Assembly (NCBI GenBank): GCA_963971285.1
Contig: OZ020246.1
Location: 21,063,217 to 21,127,216, forward strand
DNA length: 64,000 nt
DNA from: Astropecten irregularis
Lineage: Eukaryota; Echinodermata; Asteroidea; Paxillosida; Astropectinidae
Direction: 5' to 3'
Shown here: piece by piece, positions 44,661-56,452 of the stretch
Numbering within the stretch: the stretch's first letter is position 1
How the letters are laid out: each line of letters opens with the position of its first letter
Translations under genes and position numbers: made by a program
Notes under the pieces: generated by a model
Told to the model about the DNA's origin: nothing
What the model saw: only the letters and a program-made list of their open reading frames with translations
Database searches by the model: none

Positions 44661-45832
44661 CACTATTGCAAGTCGGATTCGTGTATAGCACCAAAGTGTC
44701 TTCATATGGTGGTGTGTATTTCTTTTACGCCCATTTTGAGGCACCAGGTTAAGAATTATACGCCCATCTCTCAAACTCCTTGCTCAATGTCTGCTTCCTG
44801 AGGCATTCATATAACTCCTCCAAAACTTTCTTTGAGGTAATACTTATACTACCTCCAGATCTCTCAACAATCTTGCCAGCCCTCCGTCCAATAAATTACC
44901 GTAGGAATGATCAATACTCATGATAGTTGAAAAACAGCATTTGGCATTGAGGGCACAAGAGGAGGAAAGATTTAAGCGCCGAACGTCAACATCGGAACGG
45001 TACTGGCTTGTTTTGTCAGACAAGCTCTTATTTCTGTATGCCATACGTCTTCTTTTTCTGTCTAGCTATAGTTGTGTGTCTTGGTTCGGGGGGAGGGGGG
45101 AAGGGAGGTACATCCCTTGGAGGTGTTGTGTGAGAGGCATGCTTATACATCAAGGCTTGTTGTGCTTGTACGTGCATGTGTCTCCCTCGGTTGTAATTTC
45201 TTCCTTTTTCTTATTTTTACAAATCCGAGCACAAAATACGGGGAAAAAAATCAATGGTCCCCCGTGCACCACCTGTGCAGTTTCAGCTTGTGCATAGCCA
45301 TCGATTGAAGCCCCCTCCTTGCCCCCTCCTCCCCCTCCTACTGCACCCAACAACACACATCAGGAACGAACAGGCAGAGGCATCGTACCAGCGGCCATAA
45401 TTAATCGACGTGACGATCCGGTTATGAAAATATTGATCCGGGGAGGTCATGCACAAATCGTGGGAAGCGCTAATTGATTTGAGAAGAATTATACTGCTAA
45501 TATGCCCCTCTTCTGCTTGAATGATGTTAGGTTTCCTTATTAGCTGTATACTAATCAGATAACGGGAGGGTTCAAAAGCGCAAGTTTTAATGGTTTCATT
45601 ACTATTAATTTACTGATTGACCGTTGAGGTTTTATAGATGAGCTCGGCATTAATGGCTTGTATTTATTCTTTTTATGGAGAGGATGCTTATTCAAATAAT
45701 TTGATTATTTTAGTCCCTGCAGGTTGAAATGTTTGTGAAAGGGGTGAAGGGATATATGATGAGGAGCATTGGGCGATGCCATAGCCAAATCTGGGATATT
45801 TCAAAGGGCAAAGAAGTAAAAAACAACCAGTA
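44661..45832. other. Intronic; regulatory-looking island
   Basis: 45390-45700 has many ATTA/TAAT, GATTTGAG, TTATTAG and ATCAGATAA motifs in ordered, non-repetitive sequence, which would fit a developmental enhancer. Inference only; needs conservation data. Confidence 0.35.
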
Positions 45833-46546
45833 ATGCCCCGGTCACAACCGGGTTGCGTGCAGTCTACGGGCACTTTGCGATCAAATTCGCATACAAACGT
45901 GCATTCTATGCAAGGGGCCCTCACGATATTCGCAATGGTCCGTGCGGGAAATCTAATCGCTAACAAGCCGCAGAGGGGAATTGAACGTGCTCAATTTTTG
46001 CAAGCGATTCGTTTGAGATTTTCTGGACGCATACAAACCGCATACCACCGCAAGGCAGACGTACATGACCCTTCAGTCAAACGTGCGAATAACGTATTAA
46101 ACGTGCGAATAACGTACCTATAACTCAGTCGTACTTGCGATTGACAATTTGATTCCATCGTACGTTTGCCTGTGCGACCCCCTGCAAGTGTCACGTGCAT
46201 TAAACGTGCGGAACACGTGCATAAAACGTGCATCACATGTGCGACAAACTTATAGTCCGTACGACCAATCGCATAGCCGGACGGGCAGTCGCATGATCTC
46301 ACGGTTTTTCGCACGTGATATGCACGTTATATGCACGTTATATGCACATGATCCGCACGTTACCTGCAAGTGAGGCCGCGTGACACCTCCCCGGTCAACC
46401 GCGGGCAGACTCATATGACGCTACACACAATCGCAAATGTGACCACTGATGAGAATATCGTACGTCATTCAACAATCGCTGTCCCCTGCGTTTGACCCTG
46501 AGATTTTTTTTCGTACGTCCACCGCACCCGGTTGTGACCGGGGCAT
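45833..46546. mobile_element. 714-bp Harbinger-like TIR element
   Basis: Left end ATGCCCCGGTCACAACCGGG, right end CCCGGTTGTGACCGGGGCAT. The 3-bp TAA flanks TGCCCC on the left and follows GGGGCA on the right, fitting the 3-bp TWA target duplication of PIF/Harbinger transposons. Non-coding. The middle (46070-46380) is packed with AACGTGCG, CACGTGC and TATGCACGTTA repeats. No transposase. Confidence 0.7.
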
Positions 46547-47221
46547 AAGACATCTCAACTCCTGTATTAACTGATAAAACCTAGAACAATGGACAGTCCA
46601 CACATTGAATCAGAATGAAACAGTCATATATTTAAACTAGATGAATACAATTTTGGGTCCCAGGGTTTAACTTTTTCAATAAGGCTTGGTGTTTGCAGTT
46701 ACTCGAGGTTGGAAAAAGACTTAACCACTGAATTGCAAGTTGCCAGAGTTTCCCCACTTTATGAGCTTCCAAAGGAGATGCCCTTTTGGCAAGATAAAAC
46801 CCTCTTAAAGATGTTGACAAAGTTATTGATTTCAGTTGTTTTCAATTACTTTTAAATTGCATGTACTTGCCTTTAATTGCTTTGAAATGGTCTGTATTAT
46901 GAGGTGTGGACTGATTTTTTAGTTTGTGTTGTATATGTTGTTTGAAAACCAAGAAACCTTCCTAGTAAAAGTCCAAACAAATTGCAATTTGTTTGCTTGT
47001 TTTTTTTTGGTTTTTTTAAGAATTGCATCTGTTTCCTTTTGAACATTTGACATGGGCATGGAGGATAATTATGTGTTCACTGTGGAGGCTCCTTGCCCCT
47101 GAAATTCTGATAGAATCTCCAGGCATCTCTCAACAATCTGTCCCAATTGTCTCAAAAGTATAGAATTAATGTACCCTTCCCTGGCTTTCTTAAAGTTAAG
47201 ATGCCTGTATACTGCATATAG
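46547..47221. other. Gene-free intronic stretch
   Basis: AT-rich with a poly(T) run near 46999-47018. No exon recognised. Confidence 0.55.
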
Positions 47222-47380
47222 AATTATTATAATGGTTTATTAAAAACACTGCTCATTGCAGCCTGCCGGCTGAATTACAAGACAGTTTACAATAAAAATA
47301 CAAACAGATAGACACAGAATTGAAATACGTAGTATATAAAATACAATACAGGATCTTGCTAAACCTCAGCATGAATGTGA
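47222..47380 (-). mobile_element. 3' end of a non-LTR retroposon
   Basis: On the minus strand it reads …GTCTTGTAATTCAGCCGGCA then GGCTGCAATGAGCAGTGTTT and ends TTTAATAAACCATTATAAT, a typical 3' UTR and short-repeat tail of an L2-like element. The coding part is absent. Confidence 0.45.
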
Positions 47381-49640
47381 AGATAACTATTAACCTCAGT
47401 AGGTTGAAACCTATACCTATTGATGGGGCTTATACACCCATAATTGGGGATAGGGTAGTGAAAGGGCAGAGTTAACCACAAACCAGCATCCGGGATCATT
47501 AGTGCAGCTTAGCTGCTTAGTAAAAATATTACAGTCGATTCAATCCAAATTAACATACGCACGAACTGGCCTTAAATACAAAAAAAGGAAACACGGTAGG
47601 GGATGTGGGATAATACACGGTGTATGAAAGATTATTTCACAGTCCACGGCAGGCATTGCAAGTAGAGGTGCTGTGTTTAGTCAGCTGTCTTGAATATCGG
47701 AGGGTTTTTCCTTTTCTCTGGTTTTGTTTTCCTTTGCACACTTGATCAGAATCTAATTATCAAACGTGTCGGGGAAAAGCTGTGATCAGGAAAATGTGTT
47801 TCACCCTGGTAGAGAATTGATCATCCATGTGGAGTATTTTTGGAGGGTAATTAGGGTTCTGAGGAAATATTATTTTGTATCAGGAAGTGTATCACTATCA
47901 GGAAGTTTTGTTTAAGCTGTTGAAGTTGGGTAACTACAACATTTGAACATGTGGAATCTTGATGTATTCAATAATTAAGCCATTTGTGAGTTAAATTTGA
48001 ATAGTATCTGGTACACAGACTTCTTTCATTGCACATGAACTGTGAACACCCCAGTTTGAATTTCCCAGACTAAAGACTCTGTTGCTATGACTGTGTGACA
48101 CATGATTTGGGGCAAGCTTTTGCATAGTGATATACCCATATCTGTAATTTTTGCATTTTTGCACAACTTTTGCATTGGTGAAAGACGTCTGTTATGTAAT
48201 GAAGCAAAGGCTTGCCCTGAATCATGTGATATAGCAACAGTGTCTTTAGTCTGGACATGGAGCTATATCTCCATGGTCAGGAGAATTCAATAAATGAATG
48301 TTTACGTACAGTGAAAGAATTCTGTGTACCATATATTGTTAAATTGTAACTCGCCAAAGGCTTATTACAATACATATTCAGAGATATTAAAGGATTATTT
48401 GTTAATTGATTGAGTGAGTGATCATTTTTCTCCTCACACTTATACAATCCCTGTTCTGATGATATAGTTTATGATATTGAACTCCCGCCCTCAAGAGCTT
48501 CATAACATGTCGATGACGAACGAACAGACCCAATGCAAGGAGATTTTGTTTCTAATCCTCTGTAGCTCAAATTCCTCTGTGGGGTACGTAATCTATCCGG
48601 GATTGGCAGATTCATATTGACAAGAGCACAGCGTGTATCAGGCTTCATCACGCAGGACACAGTTGTACATGTACAACGGAGGATCACTTTCCATTTTGAT
48701 TGAAACATAACGAGCGGCCTTGTCCCAACATGTTTGGATTGAGTAATCAAAGAACCGCAAGTCCGACCCAGAGAACGCCCCCTCCCCCCGCCGCCTACAA
48801 CCCAGCCATGCTCCCCCCTCCAATCAAGACAGCGATTCGGCTCCCTTTGCAGTTGATGTCACGCCATGCAAACGATCAAGGAACATCCCAAACTAATATG
48901 AGTAATGCCTAATCTCTATTCAGGCCCCGGGCTGTCCTCTGCCGGCTGCAATAAACCAGTTTTTGCTCCCCCATTTCCGTTAACTCCACATCCGTGATTC
49001 GGGGGCAGAACTAACTGCTGCTACGGCAATATACAACGGCAAATACACCACACAGCCTTTTGCCCACGACTCGGACTTGCATCACGCTTAAAGGAAACAG
49101 CCCTTCGCTTGCGTCTTATTTATCAACTCCAGGACAATTATAAATTCACCGCAATTGGGACTTTTCCAATATCAATGTTTTTCCAGGGGTGGAATATTGA
49201 TCTGGAGGCCCCATGAATAATTCACAGCCAATAATGGGCATATATATGTCCAGCAAATCCATATTAAGCAAAAAATTATTCTTCCGCCCGAGACATTTCA
49301 TTTCAACAAATTTTATATCATATTAAATAAAAAAAATGAATTTAATGATAAAATCTTTTTTTTTGGGTAGCATCATCAGTAGATGATGCTCTTCATCAAA
49401 TGTTGTCCTCCCAAAAACCTTAAGATAATCAAATAAACAAAACCTTAAATGCGCTGAATAAGTAGTGTATATAGATTATTTTAATCATGGACTGTCTATA
49501 ACATGTACAGAACCTTGAAATACAATTTGGTGCATTAGTATTGTAACATTGAACATCGGCTTGGGAAAATAAATTGCTAGGTAATGAATTAACTTATAAT
49601 GGATTGCATTGGTAACCACTCTTACAGTCTGTCTACATGT
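47381..49640. other. Gene-free; regulatory-looking island
   Basis: 48470-49320 has long non-repetitive mixed-composition stretches, with clustered ATTA, TATTGATC and CCAATATCAATG motifs at 49080-49320. No exon of APCDD1 or another gene was recognised. Confidence 0.35.
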
Positions 49641-49880
49641 AAGGCCATTTTCAAGGAGCTGTTAAGCACAACAAAATTGCTTAGCACAAAATGTCTTGCT
49701 CAATAAAACAAACCACCATTAACAATTCCATTTGGTATTCATCCATGTTGTCAGATAAAGAACAATCACAAGTGATGCACAACACATGGAAATTTGGCTG
49801 TTAATCCTGTTAATGCAAAGACAGAAATTTCATGGTTAGTAAATTTTTGTGCTAAGCAGGGCAGTGAAATTTGCCCCAGG
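49641..49880. mobile_element. MITE family C copy 5 (diverged)
   Basis: AAGGCCATTTTCAAGGAGCT at the left; GCAGTGAAATTTGCCCCAGG at the right; interior CTTAGCACAAAATGTCTTGC. Confidence 0.6.
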
Positions 49881-50231
49881 TTTAAGTACCGCTGTGAATA
49901 GAGCCTAGAGGTGGCTCTGAAAGAAACCAGAGGCCTGGTATTACATGTACCAGCAAACATGAACATCCTTTGGACAGAACCTCTTTTTCCATGTTTTCAA
50001 GTGGATTTTTTTTTTACTTTTTATGCAGTTTGGCAAAGCCCAAAATCTTTTTCTAACCACCTTTTAAACTTCGAGCTCTCAACAATAATGTCAATTTTCT
50101 CATTCACTGGCATGATTGGTTTTTGTTGCAAGAATAATCCTTTCCATGTCTAAGTACACAGATATCAACACAAAGGATTTTGGCAATGGTTTCAACAAGG
50201 CCCATCAAATCTGTCATGTACCAGACTGTTT

Positions 50232-50280
50232 TGAAATGCTTGGAGTAACTCCAAGCATTTCATTTACTCCAAGCATTTCA
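50232..50280. repeat. Near-perfect 15-bp palindrome with a third copy
   Basis: TGAAATGCTTGGAGT (50232-50246), one base, ACTCCAAGCATTTCA (50248-50262), then the same half again directly repeated (ACTCCAAGCATTTCA at 50266-50280). Forms a small hairpin on either strand. Confidence 0.7.
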
Positions 50281-50874
50281 TATTATTTCAGGTCTTTTTT
50301 GGCTGATGAGCTGTTTGCAACAATTTATTATATGTACTTGTATATGTAGACTGTTTTGAATAAGAAAATAAGATATGAAACTTCAACAGTTAACACTGTA
50401 ACCTGTATTTTCGCTTTTTAGTTCACACAGAGAGGAAGCTAGAACCTTGGTAGGTAGGGTTTGGAAAATGGGTGCAGTAAGCCAGCTCACTCCACACATG
50501 CAAGACCTGTACAAGGCAGATAAACTGCATGGAAGTGTGTGCCAGTATACCGCCCCATATTACTCGCCCATCAACTGTATTGCATCCATCACCACGAATC
50601 ACAAAATGGTCCCTATAACTCTCACATATGAGAGCATAGATCAAAGAATCTTCCCATGTTCATGTGCACAATACCAGCCCTATACTGTACATGCTGCCAG
50701 ATTAACCTACCTCTGAAAAATACAGAAATCTTTCAAGAAAAAGAAAGACAAGAGAGAAGATAATGAATAAATAAAATAAAAGCCTGTCGTAGAATTGAGA
50801 GAGGGGGTATACCTAAGTGCCTCTTAGAAATCTAGTTGCAGTTACCATGGCGCTCTCTCTTATACTCCGAAACG

Positions 50875-50921
50875 GAAATCTGATTTGCAACTGTCCTAGA
50901 AGCCGTTGCAAATCAGATTTC
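50875..50921. repeat. 17-bp perfect hairpin
   Basis: GAAATCTGATTTGCAAC (50875-50891) and GTTGCAAATCAGATTTC (50905-50921) are perfect complements around a 13-base loop. Too short for a typical pre-microRNA; more likely the core of a small TIR element. Confidence 0.7.
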
Positions 50922-52521
50922 AATTTTAAAGCACCGCGGTCTACGTACGTACGTTGTTGTTGCCGGCTGTATAGGAATTCCCATGGTTGACCGGCTAAGT
51001 TATAAGTGCTCAAAGTGCATGTCTACAAGCAGGTTGTGCACTGTTGGCTCATGTGTTAGAAAGAGAGGCAGGTGCCTCTGGTGTTTTGGGACTACCCAAC
51101 TTGACAGGTCCAACTCATCCCCCACCAAACCCCTCTGGTTCATCACCATCCTCCTAATACCCTGATGGGTCTCTCTCTTCCCCACCTTAGCCCCGCCAAC
51201 CCATCCTCCCAGTCGATGTTCCCTTTCCACAGACTTTTCCCACATTGCCTTTAAGATATGCCTAGCTACCTGGCTCCCTGTGATTTGATTTGACCGTCCA
51301 GTGACAAGCAAGACATTCTCAGGGAGAATGCCAGTCTCCCTTGTACCGTTATAAGAAACTCTGTCCAGATGTAGGCAAAACAATGTCAGAGGAAAATTGG
51401 TGGCAAACAACCCTCTGACCTTTTAATAGAGATATTTAATTAATCCTTACATCACGCAGACTGGCTGTCTCGTCCTTTTCAGTCTGTGCTTCTTCTTTTG
51501 GACAATGGAATAAAATCTGAGGTGTGCACTGTGCAGTTTGGAAATTTAACAGGCAAAATTTCACTGAACAAAAGTTATCTCTGCGACTGCCTATACAGAC
51601 CATCAATCCCATACACATACTGGAGTACAACTCATAATGAGCTTTCAAAAGCCTGGATATTTGGATTAAATGCTTTGAGTGATAAGCCATAGTCTTAGTT
51701 TTGGTTGAAATTTACTTTTTGAAAGTTTCATTCAATCATTACACAAGTTTTAAAGCAAAATAGAAATGAAAGTGATGGTATTGGTCATCATGTGTTACAC
51801 GTCAACATCTAGACCCAATTTGATGCATCTGTTAAAGTACAGCTACTGGTCATCAGTCATTAGTAACAGGGTGTCAGCTTCAACTGAGAGATGAGGAAGA
51901 CATCCTTTAAGTTTTATAAGTGGAGTTTGCATACTCAAGTGAACATTCGACTCTAATCCATGAAATTGGAATAGCACATAATTTTCTGCTTCCACTAGTG
52001 CCAATTTTGCACTTACACTAAAGAGATCTAGCCATGTAATACTGCTCATCCTTTTGATGGGCAGTTTGGGGTTGTTTTTTAATCATGATGGTGGTAAACA
52101 GGACTAGACAAAAGCCAGGTGCTCTCATTGAATGCTTTCATTCATAAAGTTAGAATTGACAGAATATCACACATTTGTAAATTAAGATGACACAGTTGAA
52201 ATTATCAGACTTCATTCATGTGAGGGCAGTTTAACAGCCAGTGAACTTCAGTAATGACCTGCTGTAGCATCTTGCAGTTTTCTGTTTAGTTGTCTTGTAC
52301 ATTTTTGTTTTGTCATTGTTTTGTATTGACTTGGGTTTTGTTTGTATGTTTTGAAGAGTGGAATCATGTATATCCTTAATTCCATTTCCATTTTTATCTA
52401 CAATTTCAAGTGTCTCCAGCTGAGAAGCCTCCACATGAACTTGAACTTGAAATTACTTTAGGATTCATGAAGTGACCCATCCCTTGATCTCATTAATAAC
52501 GTAGTAGGTTTTAGCTCATAT
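50922..52521. other. Gene-free intronic stretch
   Basis: The minus frame of 136 codons at 51000-51410 lies in GC-richer sequence but shows no domain. No exon recognised. Confidence 0.45.
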
Positions 52522-52770
52522 TAGGCCTTTTCCCACTAGAGCGCTCATCCCCGGGGCGAACTCACCCCGGCGCCACCCCGGGGTGAAAATTTCAACCCTG
52601 GTCCCGAGCAGGGTTGAACTAACCCCGGAGATAAGGCAATCTCGGGGGTGGCTCAGGGGTGGCTCGGGGGTGACGGAGGGGTGAACATTTCAAGTGGGAA
52701 TCGTGGCTTATTTTCACCCCTGCGTCACCCCAGGGCCACCCCCGAGATTGGTCAAGTGGGAAAAGGCCTA
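52522..52770. mobile_element. 249-bp GC-rich TIR element
   Basis: TAGGCCTTTTCCCACT (52522-52537) is exactly mirrored by AGTGGGAAAAGGCCTA (52755-52770). The interior is full of CACCCCGG, CCACCCC and GGGGGTGGC blocks that pair with one another. Non-coding. Confidence 0.75.
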
Positions 52771-54422
52771 TAGTATCAACAGTAAATTACTACCTAGAAT
52801 AATGACTTTGCAGGACTAGGATTATGTAAGGGAGGTAGGAACTATAGGCAGTACTTGAGGGATGGGTGTTTGGAAGTTGGATTGTGGATTAGGTTTTTGT
52901 GAGGGAAACCTATGTCTTTGAATACTAATAGGGACACAAGATGATGTTTGTACAATGCAAGTGTCATATATTTGAGATTGACAATCTCTTCTTTGTGGTA
53001 TCCTACCCTATACCTGAATGTTGAAATTTATGATAGACAGGGCATAGACTCCATCGCGTGAAATTTTGAATCCCAAACTAAATAATGCTGAGCATATTTT
53101 CACTACAGGCCTGGTATATTTCATTCTTTAAGATGCAAGACAATTTTGTCTTAATAGAAAAGGACAACTTGACTTTGTTGCCTCTTGCAGGTGTAATGCA
53201 GTCTCCATCTATGTTTGCTAATGCTATCATTCATAAACAGCCCCGGGTAAAATTTCAATCAAGCAATAAAAAATTACCCATTTTCACTCCAATTCAGTAT
53301 ACCTGTTCAATTACCAGCCTAGTTTTTCTAGATAAAGGAACTTGCCGCATTTTAAAGTAGTGTGACATAAAATTCTCACTTGTGCTGTGTACAGATTCCC
53401 TATCCCCCTAGGCTAGTCCCCAAGGAAATCAAATATGCACACGGCTTTTCTTGGAGCCTGCAACATATACACCTGAATAGTGTATCTCTTGCCGCTCCAT
53501 TGTACACCGTTGGGGCCGAGTCTCCAAGTTTGTTCCACGACAATCCGGAAGGTCTATAACTCTCTACAGTAGATCGTGCGCATCAATGAAAACCGTATCG
53601 TGTGTGTATACCTGTATATGTGCCGCATGCTATGCCCCAGTGCTAGGCCATTGAAGGCATACGTTACCCTGTTCCGAAGATACCTAAACGAATTAACGGG
53701 TTTTTTTTCCCTTCCCGGGACCTTATTATCAGTCGGATTGGCTTGAAAGTGACTTGCATAAAATGCATGGAGTGTATGTCCCTTGGCTATGAGGCATGTT
53801 TGTGCCATCGGCTGCATAATCCAGAATGTTGTTCTCTTTTATAGTGTGGTTGTGAGCCAGTGGAACTTGAAAAGAAAACAACAGCCATGAACAAAATATT
53901 CCATTCCCATTTTGTTTCGGATGGATTCTTGTGAAGTTTGTGATGTCAACTGAAACGTTTGCATTACACTTATATCTGGGGGAAATATCACCTCATGGGT
54001 CTTTGTTTGGATTCGAACCCTCGACACCTGCTTTTCATTGCACTGCAGGTGTCGAACTAGTTTGGACTGGCAAGGTTCAGTTTGTTGATGGGAAAACAAA
54101 AAATAAGTACAGACTGTGAACCAGTGAATTTGAACACTGAACAGTGTTGTTTCCCACCATCATTTGGCAGATCACCAATTTATAGACCCTATTCACGGTG
54201 CATCCGACAGAAGCAGTGCAATCAAACCAAGGCTTGGATTCCAAGTATTCTGGTACCTGCTTTCTTCTTAGAATTGGTATTATCTTTTCCAACGGCTGTA
54301 TACAAGGAAGCTAGGTGACAATAAGATAAATGCAAAGTGAATAGTGTTAAACGAATGCCACCAGTCACTCCCAACATTTTAATTGTACCAGCTATAGACT
54401 GCTGAGCTAATTTTGCTAGTCC
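52771..54422. other. Gene-free intronic stretch
   Basis: A 11-bp inverted pair TCGACACCTGC / GCAGGTGTCGA lies at 54021-54055 next to a B-box-like GGATTCGAACCC; no A box was found. No exon recognised. Confidence 0.45.
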
Positions 54423-54540
54423 TCTCCTGATGGAAACTAGAGCAGGCTAGTTGAAACGTTGAGACCTATCGAGAAGTGCAATTGAAATAGAAGTGCGAAA
54501 GTACGAACGATTCTTACATGGTGTTTCTGCAAATCTAAAG
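54423..54540 (+). mobile_element. Penelope-like tail with hammerhead-like core
   Basis: TCTC (54423-54426), CTGATGG in place of CTGATGA, 6-bp stem II AACTAG/CTAGTT (54435-54452), GAAAC (54453-54457), GTT, and GAGA (54461-54464) that pairs with TCTC. Then the family tail runs to TACATGGTGTTTCTGCAAAT. The altered core base probably weakens activity. Same family as 1588-1704 and 10783-11029. Confidence 0.5.
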
Positions 54541-56303
54541 CTAGTTTATTGTGACTTGAGTCAGACTGACTTGGGGTCGAGTTTGTGACTGGGGAAAATA
54601 AAGCCATTCTTCCCCTGAGACACTACCCTTAGTTGTGACCTTGGCTGATGCATGCATGCATCCAGATCCAACCTGAGCCTCTGCCTCTTTTTGAGGAGAA
54701 TGCTGCTTTGAAGTGGGTTGTGACCAGTACTGGATGTTGGGGGATCGAAGGGTGTTCTCTCATTCATAGTCCGGAGGGAACAGATGATATAATTAGTCTA
54801 ATGAACTTAATTGCCGCAGGATGGATATTATTCTTTCGGGCAAACTTAACCGTCGATGGTAGGATTAAGCGTGGCACTTCAACAGAGCCTCAAATCTGCC
54901 AATTTGCTAATTTTTTGACGAGCTTAGTATCAACCGTGCTGTCGGTGGTCGACCCGCAAACCTGAAACATTGCAGGTTGCAGTTTCCCAAATGGTATCCC
55001 TCCCAACACCCGTGATGTCCCAATCCAGTGAGATTGTTTGCACGCACTGCTTATATACTCCCACAAATCCCGACCCACCCCTTGAGGTTGCAATTTTGCA
55101 AGACGAGCAAGGTACATCGGTCATATAATCCCCTTAGTCTCCCCCTCGTGTTGATTCTGCTTGATGCTCCCCAGCGCCTTGCCTCTCTCTGCAAAGAAAA
55201 ACACTGCTGGTGCGCTCGGCAAAGATCCAGGAAGCCCCCGCAAAGAAAAAAAAAGGCTAAGATGTAATCTTTCCACTCCGTAGATCAACATTCCGCAGTG
55301 TTGATCTTCACTTTACTGTCTTGTGTCGACCGCAAGGATGCTGGACATGCACTCGTGGAGGGAGGGGAGGCTGGATGCTTTTTACCATGGCTTCCCTGCT
55401 CTCACTCCCTCCCCCTCTCCCCCCCTCCCCCTCTCCCTCACCCTCTCCCAGCATTGGTTTACTGTTCTCCTCCACATAATTAACCTCCAGGTGTAATGGA
55501 TGTTTATCTAGCTCCTCAGGGGTCTCCAAAAAACTAGCGTGTACTCTTTTTTTGAGACTCATTCCTGGGGATTGTTTTTCCGTCAGCCAGCCCCATCCCT
55601 GCCGTCCATCGTCTTAATGAAACACAGCAAAAGAGTCTCTACCACCGTGTTGATCTTGCTAATCCTCTTAGTAGTTTGTAATCACTTCGGGCCTGTTTCA
55701 GGAGGCCATTTTGTTAATTTGAAAGGATGTGCCAGAATGTTTGTTCTTCAAATATTATTCCACAAACTATTATTTACCAGCGGTTTTGATAATCAGGGAA
55801 TGGGCAGATTCTGCATGTCTTCAAACATTCCTCGATTTTTCTTCGGGGTTCCAAGTGCACATTTCAGTTAATGTTTTCCAGAATGTCAATATAATCTAAA
55901 TTGATTAAAAATTTCCTGCAATTTATGATGTAAATGCTGGTCATGATACCCAGCCTGCTGGCAAGTTATTCCTCAAAATGTGGTCTTTGTGAGATAAAAT
56001 GATAATAATATTCAATGATAAATAAATAATTTCTTGAGATTGAAAGATTGAAGGAAGACTCAAGAAAACAACTTTTTTTGAATGTCAGTTAGTGTTTTTC
56101 CTATATACCTCAATTGGTATAAGTCAACATTTCTAGATAGAAAGGTTTTACGACCCATCAAAGTCATCATATTGTGACAGATCCAGAAATTGTATTTGGG
56201 TCATGACAGAAATACATTAACATACAGTATAACATTGTTTTGAAGATATTGAAAGTAACCACATATACCTCCCACTCTCAGTACACGATGCCTTCCCATA
56301 CCA
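54541..56303. other. Intronic; one signal-peptide-like start and C/T tracts
   Basis: At 55617 a plus-strand ATG opens a frame starting MKHSKRVSTTVLILLILLVV, a signal-peptide-like start, running to a stop at 55871 with no known domain. 55385-55450 is a CCCCTCTCC tract. A single-exon secreted peptide cannot be excluded but is weakly supported. Confidence 0.35.
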
Positions 56304-56452
56304 TGGGCCGATTTCATAATGCTCTGCGACGCGTCGCAACTCGATTTGCGACTCGTTCTAACTGCGATGCGTCGCATCTATGCGGTGAGTCCATAGAGAA
56401 AGGATGCGTCTTAACTCTGCGACAAGTCGTAAGTTTTATGAAATCGGCCCCA
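56304..56452. mobile_element. Short TIR element (GGGCCGATTTCATAA)
   Basis: GGGCCGATTTCATAATGCTC on the left, TTTTATGAAATCGGCCCC on the right, GCGACGCGTCGCAACTCG palindrome near 56326-56343. CAT flanks both ends. Confidence 0.65.

Noticed and set aside
51000..51410. 136-codon minus-strand open frame
   Set aside because: Some GC richness but no family motif and nothing resembling the missing first APCDD1 domain.
54011..54055. SINE or tRNA relic with GGATTCGAACCC
   Set aside because: Only a B-box match plus an 11-bp inverted pair; no A box or family tail.
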